Below are positions 1 through 7,514 of a DNA stretch of 9,315 bases, piece after piece. The DNA is taken from NCBI GenBank assembly GCA_024232355.1, contig JAAEPW010000139.1, positions 1 to 9,315 on the forward strand, read 5' to 3'. How positions within the stretch are numbered: the first letter of the stretch is position 1; the number at the start of each line of letters is the position of its first letter. The DNA comes from Chloroflexota bacterium. Lineage in GTDB: Bacteria; Chloroflexota; Anaerolineae; B4-G1. Under the pieces are notes generated by a model, which was given only the letters and a program-made list of their open reading frames with translations, searched no databases and was not told the origin of the DNA. The translations under genes were made by a program, and so were the position numbers.

Positions 1-333
1 CGTGCCTTTCGCCATTTCGCGTCGTTCGTGCTTCAAATACCCGCGATGATCTGAAACACGAAACTCGCGAAAGGATGCGGAAACCGCGAACTCCCTTTCG
101 TGCCTTTCGCCATTTCGCGTCGTTCGTGCTTCAAATACCCGCGACGATCTGAAACACGAAACTCGCGAAAGGATACGAAACCCGCGAACGCCCTTTCGTG
201 CCTTTCGCCTTTTCGCGTCATTCGTGCTTCAAATATCCGCGACGATCTGAAACACGAAACTCGCGAAAGGATACGGAATCCGCGAAACGCCCTTTTGTGC
301 CTTTCGCCTTTTCGTGTCATTCGTGGTTCAGGA
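1..333. repeat. 98-bp tandem repeat, about 3.4 copies
   Basis: Units start at 1, 99, 197 and 296 (period 98, 98 and 99 bp). The last is cut at about 333, where the sequence turns into a G-run. Copies differ by a few substitutions. Each unit is also an imperfect inverted repeat: the left half (cctttcgccatttcgcg and on) is nearly the reverse complement of the right half (gaaacacgaaactcgcgaaagg), so a unit could fold into a long imperfect hairpin. The unit is made of cgaa/ttcg words. Such 'ttcgtgtcattcgtggttc'-type repeats are, to my knowledge, scattered through intergenic DNA of several bacterial phyla, Chloroflexi included. The array may extend left of the window. Open frames across it are by-products of the periodicity; I see no gene. 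Confidence 0.93.
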
Positions 334-381
334 TGGGGGGGTGGCGGCGGACAGCTTTTGGTGCAGCGTCAACATTCGCTA

Positions 382-510
382 TACCCCGCGCCCCTGCACG
401 TTGCGCACGTCCCAACCCAACACTTCCAGAAACGGGTCAATGAACTCGGCCCGCACGCGGGCCTCTTTATAGTCGGGTTGTTTGTACTGGTTGGTGGCTG
501 TTTTACGCTG
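382..510 (-). pseudogene. N-terminal remnant of a type IIG (Eco57I-like) restriction-methylase
   Basis: A minus-strand frame open from 582 to the stop at 379-381 carries the segment DYKEARVRAEFIDPFLEVLG followed by WDVRNVQG. This resembles the start of Eco57I-type fused restriction/adenine methylase proteins, where an N-terminal 'R.EFIDPFFEALGWDV.N.QGYAEAYK' stretch precedes the nuclease core. Those proteins run to many hundreds of residues; here the frame stops right after VQGRGV and the next DNA is the 98-bp repeat array, so the rest is missing. The first ~20 codons of the open frame translate the hairpin at 539-568 and are probably not original coding sequence. I read it as a dead fragment. 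A short unrelated orphan protein is the alternative. Confidence 0.5.
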
Positions 511-538
511 TTGAAAGTCTTGCGTCCGGTTCGGAAGT

Positions 539-568
539 GTCGCAGGGGGAATCGCTTCCCCCTGCGAC
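539..568 (-). terminator. perfect 13-bp hairpin, possible terminator of gene D
   Basis: Arms gtcgcagggggaa (539-551) and ttccccctgcgac (556-568) are perfectly complementary around a 4-base loop. It starts 52 bases past the stop codon of gene D in its direction of transcription. No U-tract follows on either strand, so it is not a textbook intrinsic terminator. It could be a Rho-assisted stop, an mRNA 3' stabiliser, or a short palindromic repeat. Confidence 0.5.
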
Positions 569-620
569 CATAACTTGCTCACCGTTCCTCGAACTGGGTG
601 ATAGATATATCCTCATACCC

Positions 621-1748
621 TCACGGTTGCGCAAAGACCAGAACATTCAAGTGCTCCCATTTCCCATCGGAATCTCCATAGTAATAGCAAGTTCCTGCAA
701 TGTAGCACTTGAATTCGACATCTACCGTGTGTATGCCGGCTGATAGATTGACGAAATCGAAACCTTCAACACTTTGGAAAGTATTGCTACCACTTCCTGG
801 TGGTGACGCTTTATTGACTATACCCAACTCATAAAATGCAAGAGTCCCATCAACCAATACTTTGACATCTACTCGACCATCCACTGAAGAGTGTTGCACT
901 AGACTTCGATGCAGAATTAGTGCAGTGCAGTCAGTCTCGCAGGTAAAGGTCACGGACACACCAGTTGATATGAAATCTGTGGAAGTTGTCGAGATTTTTG
1001 AGGGACTATAATCTTCATACCAACTCGGAGCTATCTTGCGGCTGGTTACCGCGCCATCTGCAATCTCTGCCGTCGTGACGCTTTCATTTGTGATCTCGCT
1101 GCTGCCCACCGCATTGTCGGCAATTTTCTCACCAGTGATCGAGTCATCTGCAATCTCTGCTGTCGTGACACTTCCACTTATGATCTCGCTGCTGCCCACC
1201 GCATTATCAGCGATTTTTTCTTCGGTGATCGAATCATCCGCCACAGTCATCGACCACATCGAAAACGGTACGCTGCCCAATTGCACACGCGGCTCCATCT
1301 CGCTATCTGTTCCGATGGTGATGCCCAAATAGAGTTCGTCATAGCCTTGAACCACGCTTGCCAGGCCAGTATTGATACTACCCAACATCACGCTGAACAA
1401 CCCATCCGAGACGTTGACCGAGTTGCCACCGGTCCAGAACTCTTCCCACGATGGTGCGCCGCCGGTGGGCACGTCATAGACACGGAATTCCATATTCTGC
1501 TTGGCAGTGATGGGATTGCCGCTGGCGTCGGCCAGACGGCCCTGGTATGGAATGGTCGAGATTGAAGTAGCTGATGGTGCGTTGGATGGTCCGGCAATCG
1601 CGGGCATTGCCAGTGCCAGGATCACCATCAGGATCAGGGTGCCCGGATTAGGCAGTAGCCACTTGCGAACAAAGCTCCAATTCAGGGCAGCGTTAAAGTG
1701 TGGCATGGTGATTGTTATTTCTGGAATAGTAAACTGTTTTCTCTTCAC
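621..1748 (-). CDS. Gene D: secreted fibre/adhesin-like protein, head-stalk-tip, lectin-like tip
   Basis: Length 375 aa from a GTG start, chosen because AGGAGG sits 6 bases upstream; the same frame is open 23 codons further but without a ribosome site. Residues ~30-52 form a hydrophobic export segment with a possible signal-peptidase site after PAIA. Residues 59-168 are the head (IPYQGRLAD ... FRVYD ... DGLFSVMLGS ... LGSVPFSM), shared with genes A and B. Residues 169-240 are a stalk with a 30-residue repeat (ADDSIT.EKIADNAVGSSEI..) in two copies plus part of a third. Residues 241-375 are a unique beta-rich tip with four cysteines (270, 274, 348, 354), perhaps a jelly-roll or lectin-like fold. 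Head-plus-hexad-stalk proteins of this type resemble phage tail-fibre architecture and are common in secreted bacterial proteins. The role in attachment is inferred. It lies 91 bp downstream of C. Confidence 0.85.
   Translation of the reverse strand: MKRKQFTIPEITITMPHFNAALNWSFVRKWLLPNPGTLILMVILALAMPAIAGPSNAPSATSISTIPYQGRLADASGNPITAKQNMEFRVYDVPTGGAPSWEEFWTGGNSVNVSDGLFSVMLGSINTGLASVVQGYDELYLGITIGTDSEMEPRVQLGSVPFSMWSMTVADDSITEEKIADNAVGSSEIISGSVTTAEIADDSITGEKIADNAVGSSEITNESVTTAEIADGAVTSRKIAPSWYEDYSPSKISTTSTDFISTGVSVTFTCETDCTALILHRSLVQHSSVDGRVDVKVLVDGTLAFYELGIVNKASPPGSGSNTFQSVEGFDFVNLSAGIHTVDVEFKCYIAGTCYYYGDSDGKWEHLNVLVFAQP
1055..1234 (-). repeat. 90-bp in-frame tandem repeat coding the D stalk
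   Basis: Two adjacent 90-bp copies (for example gcaatctctgc at 1060 and again at 1150) encode the 30-residue stalk unit. Copies differ mainly at third positions, so the duplication is not very recent. Being in frame, gain or loss of a unit would change stalk length without breaking the gene. Confidence 0.8.
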
Positions 1749-1754
1749 GATTGG

Positions 1755-1760
1755 CCTCCT
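1755..1760 (-). promoter_or_regulatory. Shine-Dalgarno site that fixes the gene D start
   Basis: AGGAGG on the minus strand, followed by 6 bases (ccaatc) and GTG at 1746-1748. This favours the GTG over the upstream in-frame ATG at 1817, which would overlap the hairpin after gene C. Confidence 0.8.
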
Positions 1761-1794
1761 AAACTGAATGTGATTGCTTGAAAATCTCAATTCC

Positions 1795-1834
1795 GGCCGC
1801 TGACTATTGCCTCGCAAAGCAATAGTCAGTGGCC
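1795..1834 (-). terminator. 16-bp hairpin directly after gene C
   Basis: Arms 1795-1810 (ggccgctgactattgc) and 1819-1834 (gcaatagtcagtggcc) pair over 16 positions with one G-T wobble, around an 8-base loop. It begins 5 bases after the C stop codon. No U-run follows on the minus strand (GGAATTGAG comes next). It may attenuate read-through into D or protect the 3' end of the mRNA. Confidence 0.6.
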
Positions 1835-1839
1835 TGTTC

Positions 1840-4800
1840 TTACTCGTTGCGCAGTACCAGCGGCAAGTAGATGTACTGATTGTCGGGATACATCTCTATT
1901 GGAACCCAGTAGGGTAATGAGACGTTGCCTACGGCGTCCTCAAACATGATGTAGAGTTCATCGTTGTCTTCAAAGTTCCAAATGAGCGTTTCTTGATAAG
2001 TGGTTGTCGTGACATTCTCCAGGAACCAAAAGTCTGAAGATAACCAAACCTTGGTGACATCACTCAGGTCATCCTCGGCGCTCAGGCTCAGTGTTGTTGT
2101 CATACCATCCAATGCTATGACCTCGCCATAGCCGGTGGGAGGTGTCACATCTACCTGGTATGTGGTGGTAAATGCCGCAGACTCGTTGCCTGCTGCATCG
2201 CGCAGTTGAGTATAAAGGGTAGGTGTGGGCACGAGTGTTTGTCCCAATGGCGTGATTTCGTATGTATATTGAACGGGGATCGACAGTTGCGTTGTGTAGG
2301 TTACCCAAAGTGCGTCAGTGAACGCGGGAGAGTAACTCACACGCGCGTGACCAACGCCGTTGACATCGGTTGCCGAAAGCACCAGTGTCACTGAAATCGT
2401 ACTTGGTCCGACCACTTGTTCGATCACACGCGCCGTGCCCTGCGGCGGTGTGGTGTCCACGATCACACTGTCGCCAATCGCTGACGAGATATTCCCCGCG
2501 TGGTCACGTGTGCGGACATAGATTGTCTGCAAGCCCTCTTGAGTCAGCGTCACCGGGACTATCGCCGAGTAGGGTTGCCAGACTGCACCGCCAAAGTCCG
2601 GCGTCTGACTCACCTGCACCTCTGCCATCCCGCTGCTGTCGTCGGTCACGCTCAAGAAAAGTTCAGTATCCCGCTCTTGTACCACGCGCAATGGGTTGCC
2701 CCCTACTCGTAAACCCATCGTGGGCAACAGGTCAACCGGGTCAAAGGCAACCTGCCCACTCGGTGCTGTGGGGTCATAGATAATGTCGTCAAAGAACGTG
2801 CCGTGAATGTCTCCCTGGTTATCACGATAGCGAGCATAAACGTAACGCGGCAGGATGTGGTTGCCATACGTCGTCAGTGTCCAGGAGATGGCGCGTTGGT
2901 AGGATTGCCAGGTCGCTCCGCCAAAGCCGCCATCGTTACTGAGCATCATACTGTCGGGATCGGGGCCACATAGGCCGAGCGAGACCAGCGGAGAGGATGT
3001 AAAGAGCGCGCCATCGTTGACCGAGATGCTGTAGAACTCGCACTCTGGTGGTATCTGTGGCTCTTGTAGCGGTGGTGAGTAGGGAACCAGATCGTGGGCC
3101 ACACCGCCCCAAAAGCCCAGGTTTGCCACATAGTTGGTGCTGGTCACTTTTTGCATGTGCGATGATTGCCCCAACGACCCATACAGCAGGTAGTTGGACG
3201 AAGAGACCGCCGTCGCGCTGGTCGTGGCCGAGGCCATCAAAGACCCCAGTTGGATATAACTGGTGGACGTGGGCACGGTCTCTGGTTCGGCCAGCGCGCC
3301 TGCCTGGAACCCACTGAACAGCTTGTACTCGGTACTGACCAAATTGGGCGAGTCCGCCGGTTGTCCCAGCGTGACCCGCATCACGTGGCTCGTAGAAGTG
3401 ACAATGTCCGCCCCGCCCGGCACAATCGAGTCCCACAAATGAAAGTTCTCCGATTGAGGAAAAGGCACGTTCACGTCAAAGAACACGGTATCAGAGACCA
3501 CCTGCGACAGGTTGCCCGCCGCGTCGTGTACCTGGAGGTAAATGTCATTACTGCGACGGCCAACGGCAGGAATCTCCCAGTAAAGCTCCACTTCGATGTC
3601 TTGCCACTCGGTCCAGGCATAGCCGTTGTTAGAGAGATGCATCTGTGTCACGCCGCTGCCTAGGTCGCTGGCACTTATGCTCAAGTGCACGTTGGTGTTG
3701 TGAACGACTGGCTGACCATAGTTGGCCGTCAACGTGACGTTGGGCGGCGCGCCGTCGTAGCGCAGTGCGTAGCCAACCCAGTCCGATTGCAGACCCACGT
3801 CGTCCTCACTCTGCAACCGCAGATAGTAGGTCGCTGCATCATCTTCCGCGCAGATGGGGCTGGTACTGGAAAAAGCCTCACTCGTGATCAACGTTGCGCT
3901 CGTGCCATTCTCGTCCGGGCCCCAATAACGGTAGACCCCTTGTGTGCCAGACCCTTCATCGTGGGGTGTGGGCCACGAGAAATCGGGCGTGCGTACCTGA
4001 TTTTGCCACACGCCACTGGCAACCCCATCGTTATTCTGTATGTCGGGTGGGTGTGGACGTGTGCCATCGTATTTGAAGCTAAAGAATGCACCTGCCGGTC
4101 CTACATTCCCGGCCCGATCTACTGCCTGTACGCTCAACTCGTAACTGCCGGTGCGCACGGCAAGCGGATCGAAGGATGGTACAGTGTTCAACTGCAACGT
4201 CCCGCCCCAGTCCACACGGTAATACCAGATACCCGAATCGTCATCGGTGGCGTCCGCCCAGGTAAAGGCAGGATCGTTCCAATCCTTTTGCCACTGCCCG
4301 GAAAGCACGCCGTGGGTCTCTATCACTGCTCCGGGTACAGTTGGTGGTGTGGTGTCAATGCTGAACGTCACCGATTTGACGTCTTCTTGGTTGCCGGTGC
4401 CCGCCTTGTCTACAGCATAGTATTCCACCGTGTGCTGCCCACTGCCACTGACGGTCACCGTCTTGTGTCCGCTACTGGTCGATTGCCAACTGCCGCCATC
4501 TACCCGATAGTAAAGACGATTCACCCCGGCAGTGTAACGGTTTGCAATTCCGTGCGTGCTGCCACTCTTGCCGGAGCCATTGTCTTGTGCATTGAGCGTC
4601 ACCTGCACCGCCGAGCCATACCAGCCGTTATCACCCGATGCGCCTGACAGGTTGTGGTTGGTTGTCGGCGCGGCAGTGTCTATGTAGAGATCGATGAAAT
4701 ATTTGTCGCTATCGGGGTTGCGTTGATTACTGGTATCATAGGCCAAAAAGTGAATGCGATTATGCCCGCTAAGGCCATTGCGAGTGTAATTCCAGGATGT

Positions 4801-6135
4801 GGTACCACTGGCACGTTTTGTGACGTTACCATTGTTACCCCACGCGCTGTAATTGACGTAATTTACACCCTTGTCATCGCTCGCTGTGCCGGAAAATGTC
4901 CAGTTCGGATTGTTGCTCTGCACTGCCTGCCCTCGACTGGTAATTGGTGCGGCGTTTGCTTGGGTAAAGGCGATATGAGGCTTTTGATCTGGCGAAGCCG
5001 TGCCGTTGTAGATAATCATGGAAACAAACGTGTTCCCAAAGTCTGCCAAAGTTCTTCCCTTTCCGTCAGATCGACCAGGGTCGTTTATATAATAGGTGTT
5101 GCCAGAGTAACCTGTCACTACAACATAGTGTTTTCCATTGTTCACACCTACAACTACTGGGTTTCCTTTGTCAAGCTCGGAACGCAGCCGATTCCAGTTT
5201 TTGCCAAGTTTTGTCCCCCCAGAAACTTTTGACGAGTAGTTTGCAGCAGTGGCCCATACAATTAAACAACCACCACAGCGCCATACGCCCTGGCTGTCTT
5301 GATACAAATACCCACAATGATTTTTCAGCCAGGTATTTAAACTTCCAGGGTCAACATTTACACCAAAGTACTTAAAAATCATAGAGACAGACGTCATCGC
5401 ACAGCCGTGGCTGGCAATAGTCAAACCTGAGCAGTTCCCAAGTTTATTGCTACCCCACCGTGAGTCTCCTTGCCAGAAAAATGGGACGTTGCTAGGTTGG
5501 GCTTGAATTTCATTAAAGTCCAAAGAACGTGCATATCCTAGCGCAGTCAATTCGTCCGTGAGAGGATTGACTGCGTAGCGCACAGGTTGATTGGAGATTT
5601 GGTCTACAAAAATCAGTCTATCTTGTTCTTCCCAGCGAATCTCGGTTTGGCCACCATGACCGAGTGCCGGATTAAACACAGCACTTACGTCTACTTGATA
5701 ACCTTCGCTGGTGTCCTGGGTGACATCCACTATCCATAATTCAGGTTGAGAGGAAATCGAGTAAGCTGAATCAACGCTTTGCCTTACGCGAATGTATGCC
5801 AGGTATTTTGAATCTGGAGACCACACAGGGCTAGAGACCCAGGCCCCTACGTCGCCAGATGCAACTACTCTTGCTTCCCCACCACTGGATTGTGACACCC
5901 AAATCTTTGTATCACTCATGCCAAGATTGCGAGCAGTGACATAGGCCAACCATTGACCGTCTGGCGATACACGATCCAAATTCTCAAAGTGTATTGTTTC
6001 ATCATCTGGGTCTGTTTGCGTCGTTTTCCAGGATGGAACACGACTTTGCGCCACCACAGGCCCAGGCACCAGCGACCCCAAGACCACCAGCAACAGTAAT
6101 AATGTGATCGGTAAACGTACCAATCTTTTTTTCAT
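1840..6135 (-). CDS. Gene C: exported multidomain surface protein with C39-like cysteine peptidase and Ig-like repeats
   Basis: 1431 aa; ATG with AAGGAG upstream. Residues 1-30 are a signal peptide ending AQ. Residues ~45-205 hold PD40/TolB-like propeller strands (VSPDGQWLAYV, WSPDSKYLAYI); only a few are visible, so the propeller is partial or divergent. Residues ~216-378 are a C39-like peptidase (VPFFWQGDSRWG): candidate catalytic Cys245 (HGCAMTS), His336 (GKHYVVV), Asp352 (INDPG), oxyanion Gln222. Residues ~387-890 hold about five Ig-like domains separated by DTAAP, DTTPP, DGTRP and DGAPP linkers. Residues ~900-1012 are a GQ/GFW-type duplicated module, 1030-1415 hold about four more Ig-like domains (DPTAP, DTTPP, DVTPP), and the end is YIYLPLVLRN-E. 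The tail is probably a surface-sorting signal. The domain calls are by motif; the substrate is unknown. Family members often cleave peptides or cell-wall cross-links. Confidence 0.88.
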   Translation of the reverse strand: MKKRLVRLPITLLLLLVVLGSLVPGPVVAQSRVPSWKTTQTDPDDETIHFENLDRVSPDGQWLAYVTARNLGMSDTKIWVSQSSGGEARVVASGDVGAWVSSPVWSPDSKYLAYIRVRQSVDSAYSISSQPELWIVDVTQDTSEGYQVDVSAVFNPALGHGGQTEIRWEEQDRLIFVDQISNQPVRYAVNPLTDELTALGYARSLDFNEIQAQPSNVPFFWQGDSRWGSNKLGNCSGLTIASHGCAMTSVSMIFKYFGVNVDPGSLNTWLKNHCGYLYQDSQGVWRCGGCLIVWATAANYSSKVSGGTKLGKNWNRLRSELDKGNPVVVGVNNGKHYVVVTGYSGNTYYINDPGRSDGKGRTLADFGNTFVSMIIYNGTASPDQKPHIAFTQANAAPITSRGQAVQSNNPNWTFSGTASDDKGVNYVNYSAWGNNGNVTKRASGTTSWNYTRNGLSGHNRIHFLAYDTSNQRNPDSDKYFIDLYIDTAAPTTNHNLSGASGDNGWYGSAVQVTLNAQDNGSGKSGSTHGIANRYTAGVNRLYYRVDGGSWQSTSSGHKTVTVSGSGQHTVEYYAVDKAGTGNQEDVKSVTFSIDTTPPTVPGAVIETHGVLSGQWQKDWNDPAFTWADATDDDSGIWYYRVDWGGTLQLNTVPSFDPLAVRTGSYELSVQAVDRAGNVGPAGAFFSFKYDGTRPHPPDIQNNDGVASGVWQNQVRTPDFSWPTPHDEGSGTQGVYRYWGPDENGTSATLITSEAFSSTSPICAEDDAATYYLRLQSEDDVGLQSDWVGYALRYDGAPPNVTLTANYGQPVVHNTNVHLSISASDLGSGVTQMHLSNNGYAWTEWQDIEVELYWEIPAVGRRSNDIYLQVHDAAGNLSQVVSDTVFFDVNVPFPQSENFHLWDSIVPGGADIVTSTSHVMRVTLGQPADSPNLVSTEYKLFSGFQAGALAEPETVPTSTSYIQLGSLMASATTSATAVSSSNYLLYGSLGQSSHMQKVTSTNYVANLGFWGGVAHDLVPYSPPLQEPQIPPECEFYSISVNDGALFTSSPLVSLGLCGPDPDSMMLSNDGGFGGATWQSYQRAISWTLTTYGNHILPRYVYARYRDNQGDIHGTFFDDIIYDPTAPSGQVAFDPVDLLPTMGLRVGGNPLRVVQERDTELFLSVTDDSSGMAEVQVSQTPDFGGAVWQPYSAIVPVTLTQEGLQTIYVRTRDHAGNISSAIGDSVIVDTTPPQGTARVIEQVVGPSTISVTLVLSATDVNGVGHARVSYSPAFTDALWVTYTTQLSIPVQYTYEITPLGQTLVPTPTLYTQLRDAAGNESAAFTTTYQVDVTPPTGYGEVIALDGMTTTLSLSAEDDLSDVTKVWLSSDFWFLENVTTTTYQETLIWNFEDNDELYIMFEDAVGNVSLPYWVPIEMYPDNQYIYLPLVLRNE
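5002..5490 (-). other. C39-like peptidase domain within gene C
   Basis: This stretch encodes residues ~216-378. The motif order matches the C39-like (Peptidase_C39_2) fold: Q222, C245, H336, D352. Extra cysteines C235, C274, C287 and C290 (the last two as CGGC) lie between the catalytic Cys and His; they could form disulphides or bind metal. GC in sampled lines here is mostly 40-45% (one is about 53%), below the 55-65% of two sampled Ig-coding lines. Confidence 0.8.
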
Positions 6136-6141
6136 AATCGG

Positions 6142-6147
6142 CTCCTT
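6142..6147 (-). promoter_or_regulatory. Shine-Dalgarno site for gene C
   Basis: AAGGAG on the minus strand, 6 bases before ATG at 6133-6135. It sits in the 32-bp gap after the gene B stop, with no hairpin between, which supports a B-C operon. Confidence 0.8.
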
Positions 6148-6167
6148 TTGCTGCTAATGCTAAACAA

Positions 6168-7184
6168 TCACTGGCATACTATCCAAACGCGGACTTCGTC
6201 GTCACCAACGGTATTGGGACCTGATATGCTACATGAACTTGCTCCAGTGAGACAATCTCCCCAACTAGTTTTATCGGCCTGTCCATTGTCTGTCATATGA
6301 AGTTTCCACCCAAAAACAATTGTTTTCCCAGACGGGCAGGTCGCCGTCGCATCTGTATTCCCTAAAGCTGTTACCTGTTCCCACGTCTGGAATACCACCG
6401 GCCCCATCAATGTAGTTGTACCACTCACTTCAAGTCCATTTTGAAGATCAAGTTTTGTGGATGTTATTGCACCGTCCACGATATTGGCTGTCGTAACCGC
6501 ATTGGGGGCCAAGTCGATTGAAGCAACTGTCCCATCTACAATTTCATCTGTGCTAATACTCCCGCTTATGATCTCACTGCTGCCCACCGCATTGTCAGCG
6601 ATCTTTTCGCTAGTGATCGAGTCATCCGCAACAGTCATCGACCACATCGAAAACGGCACACTGCCCAACTGCACGCGAGGTTCCATCTCGCTGTCGGTGC
6701 CAATGGTGATGCTCAGGTAGAGTTCGTCATAACCCTGTACCACGCTTGCCAGCCCCGTATTGATGCTGCCCAACATCACACTGAACAGCCCATCCGAGAC
6801 ATTGACCGAGTTGCCGCCGGTCCAGAACTCTTCCCACAGCGGCGTGCCGCTAACGGGCGCGTCATAGACGCGGAATTCCATATTCTGTTTTGCGGTGATG
6901 GGAGTGCCGCCAGCATCGGCCAGGCGGCCCTGGTAGGGGATTGTCGAGATCGAAGTGGCGGTAGGGGCGCGCAGCGGTGCGGCAATGCCAGGGAATGCAT
7001 ACAGCAGGATGAGTACCAGCACCACTGAGCCAAGGTTGGGCGCTAATTGACGAGCTACCCATCGCAGCCACCCAGGGCGAATCAAGCGTGTTGGACTTTG
7101 GGCCGAGTTGATTTTACGTCGCTCGGCGCGGTGACGATCGATCGTCTCGCATAGTTCAGTCATCAAACTCTTTTGTGTTTGCAT
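6168..7184 (-). CDS. Gene B: secreted fibre/adhesin-like protein with cysteine-containing tip
   Basis: 338 aa. GGAGG lies 12 bases before the ATG, a rather long gap. The first ~48 residues are polar and basic, followed by a hydrophobic segment (~51-69, LGSVVLVLILLYAFPGIAAP), so it may be a membrane-anchored (type II) protein or one with a long signal N-region. Residues 76-185 are the shared head, and its DNA is about 95% identical to gene A over 305 bp by eye. Residues ~186-246 are the stalk (ADDSITSEKIADNAVGSSEI, then VDGTV/PNAV/VDGAI units). Residues ~247-338 are a unique tip with four cysteines (283, 311, 318, 337), ATCPSGKTIV near its start and VWIVC near its end; two disulphides are likely. 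CPSG...VWIVC-type tips occur in other secreted bacterial proteins. Binding function is inferred. It lies 32 bp upstream of C. Confidence 0.85.
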   Translation of the reverse strand: MQTQKSLMTELCETIDRHRAERRKINSAQSPTRLIRPGWLRWVARQLAPNLGSVVLVLILLYAFPGIAAPLRAPTATSISTIPYQGRLADAGGTPITAKQNMEFRVYDAPVSGTPLWEEFWTGGNSVNVSDGLFSVMLGSINTGLASVVQGYDELYLSITIGTDSEMEPRVQLGSVPFSMWSMTVADDSITSEKIADNAVGSSEIISGSISTDEIVDGTVASIDLAPNAVTTANIVDGAITSTKLDLQNGLEVSGTTTLMGPVVFQTWEQVTALGNTDATATCPSGKTIVFGWKLHMTDNGQADKTSWGDCLTGASSCSISGPNTVGDDEVRVWIVCQ

Positions 7185-7341
7185 TTTGATTTATATCCTC
7201 CGTTTGAAAATATTTGGGCGGTAGCGCCAAGTATCTCTACTATCAACCACATAGTTTGTTATGGAATGATAGACTAGGCAACCTGCCCCTTTGGAGCCTA
7301 CATATATCTGCTCAAATGGGAAAGCCATTTAATTACACCTG
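7185..7341. other. intergenic leader upstream of gene B
   Basis: This is the stretch between the mobile element and gene B. It carries the gene B ribosome site (GGAGG, 7197-7201) and a small GGCG/CGCC hairpin near 7217-7228. I looked for a minus-strand sigma-70 promoter and found only weak matches (for example TTGCCT with poor -10 partners), so none is called. No open frame here looks like a gene. Confidence 0.5.
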
Positions 7342-7514
7342 ATGTTATCGGCACTGGGTCCGTTCAATGGGATTTTGGCGCAGAGCGCCGAATCATATCA
7401 ACAGAACCGCGAAAAGCATCTCAATTGCCAAAATCGCAAGACAATTTGGTCGAAAAGCCGACTTGGGCCTGTGCACAAAGCAATCCCACCCAACGGACCC
7501 AGTGCCATGTTATC
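7342..7514. mobile_element. MITE-like non-autonomous element (7350-7506) with 8-bp target duplication
   Basis: The 157-bp element is bounded by inverted repeats ggcactgggtccgtt (7350-7364) and aacggacccagtgcc (7492-7506). These are perfect over 15 bp and extend to 25 bp with three mismatches. It is flanked on both sides by the identical 8-mer ATGTTATC (7342-7349 and 7507-7514), a clear target-site duplication. It is too short for a transposase, and no frame in it resembles one. An internal 9-bp inverted pair (7371-7379 and 7427-7435) adds secondary structure. Families that make 8-bp duplications include ISL3 and IS1595; GG-starting ends would fit ISL3, but I cannot assign the family. It sits between genes A and B, 56 bases past the A stop codon. 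Confidence 0.9.

Noticed and set aside
1..333. Possible CRISPR array
   Set aside because: The repeat is continuous with a 98-bp period and copies align throughout, so there are no unique spacers.
100..573. 157-codon open frame on the plus strand across the repeat array
   Set aside because: Most of it translates the 98-bp repeats and the antisense of the methylase remnant; no domain or ribosome site.
1761..1794. Possible promoter between C and D (TTGAGA then TCAGTT on the minus strand)
   Set aside because: The -10 match is poor, so I do not call it; D may be transcribed by read-through from C.
3685..4647. 320-codon open frame on the plus strand
   Set aside because: It is fully antisense to gene C, has no ribosome site or recognisable domain, and its protein reads as low-quality shadow sequence; gene C's Ig motifs are clear.
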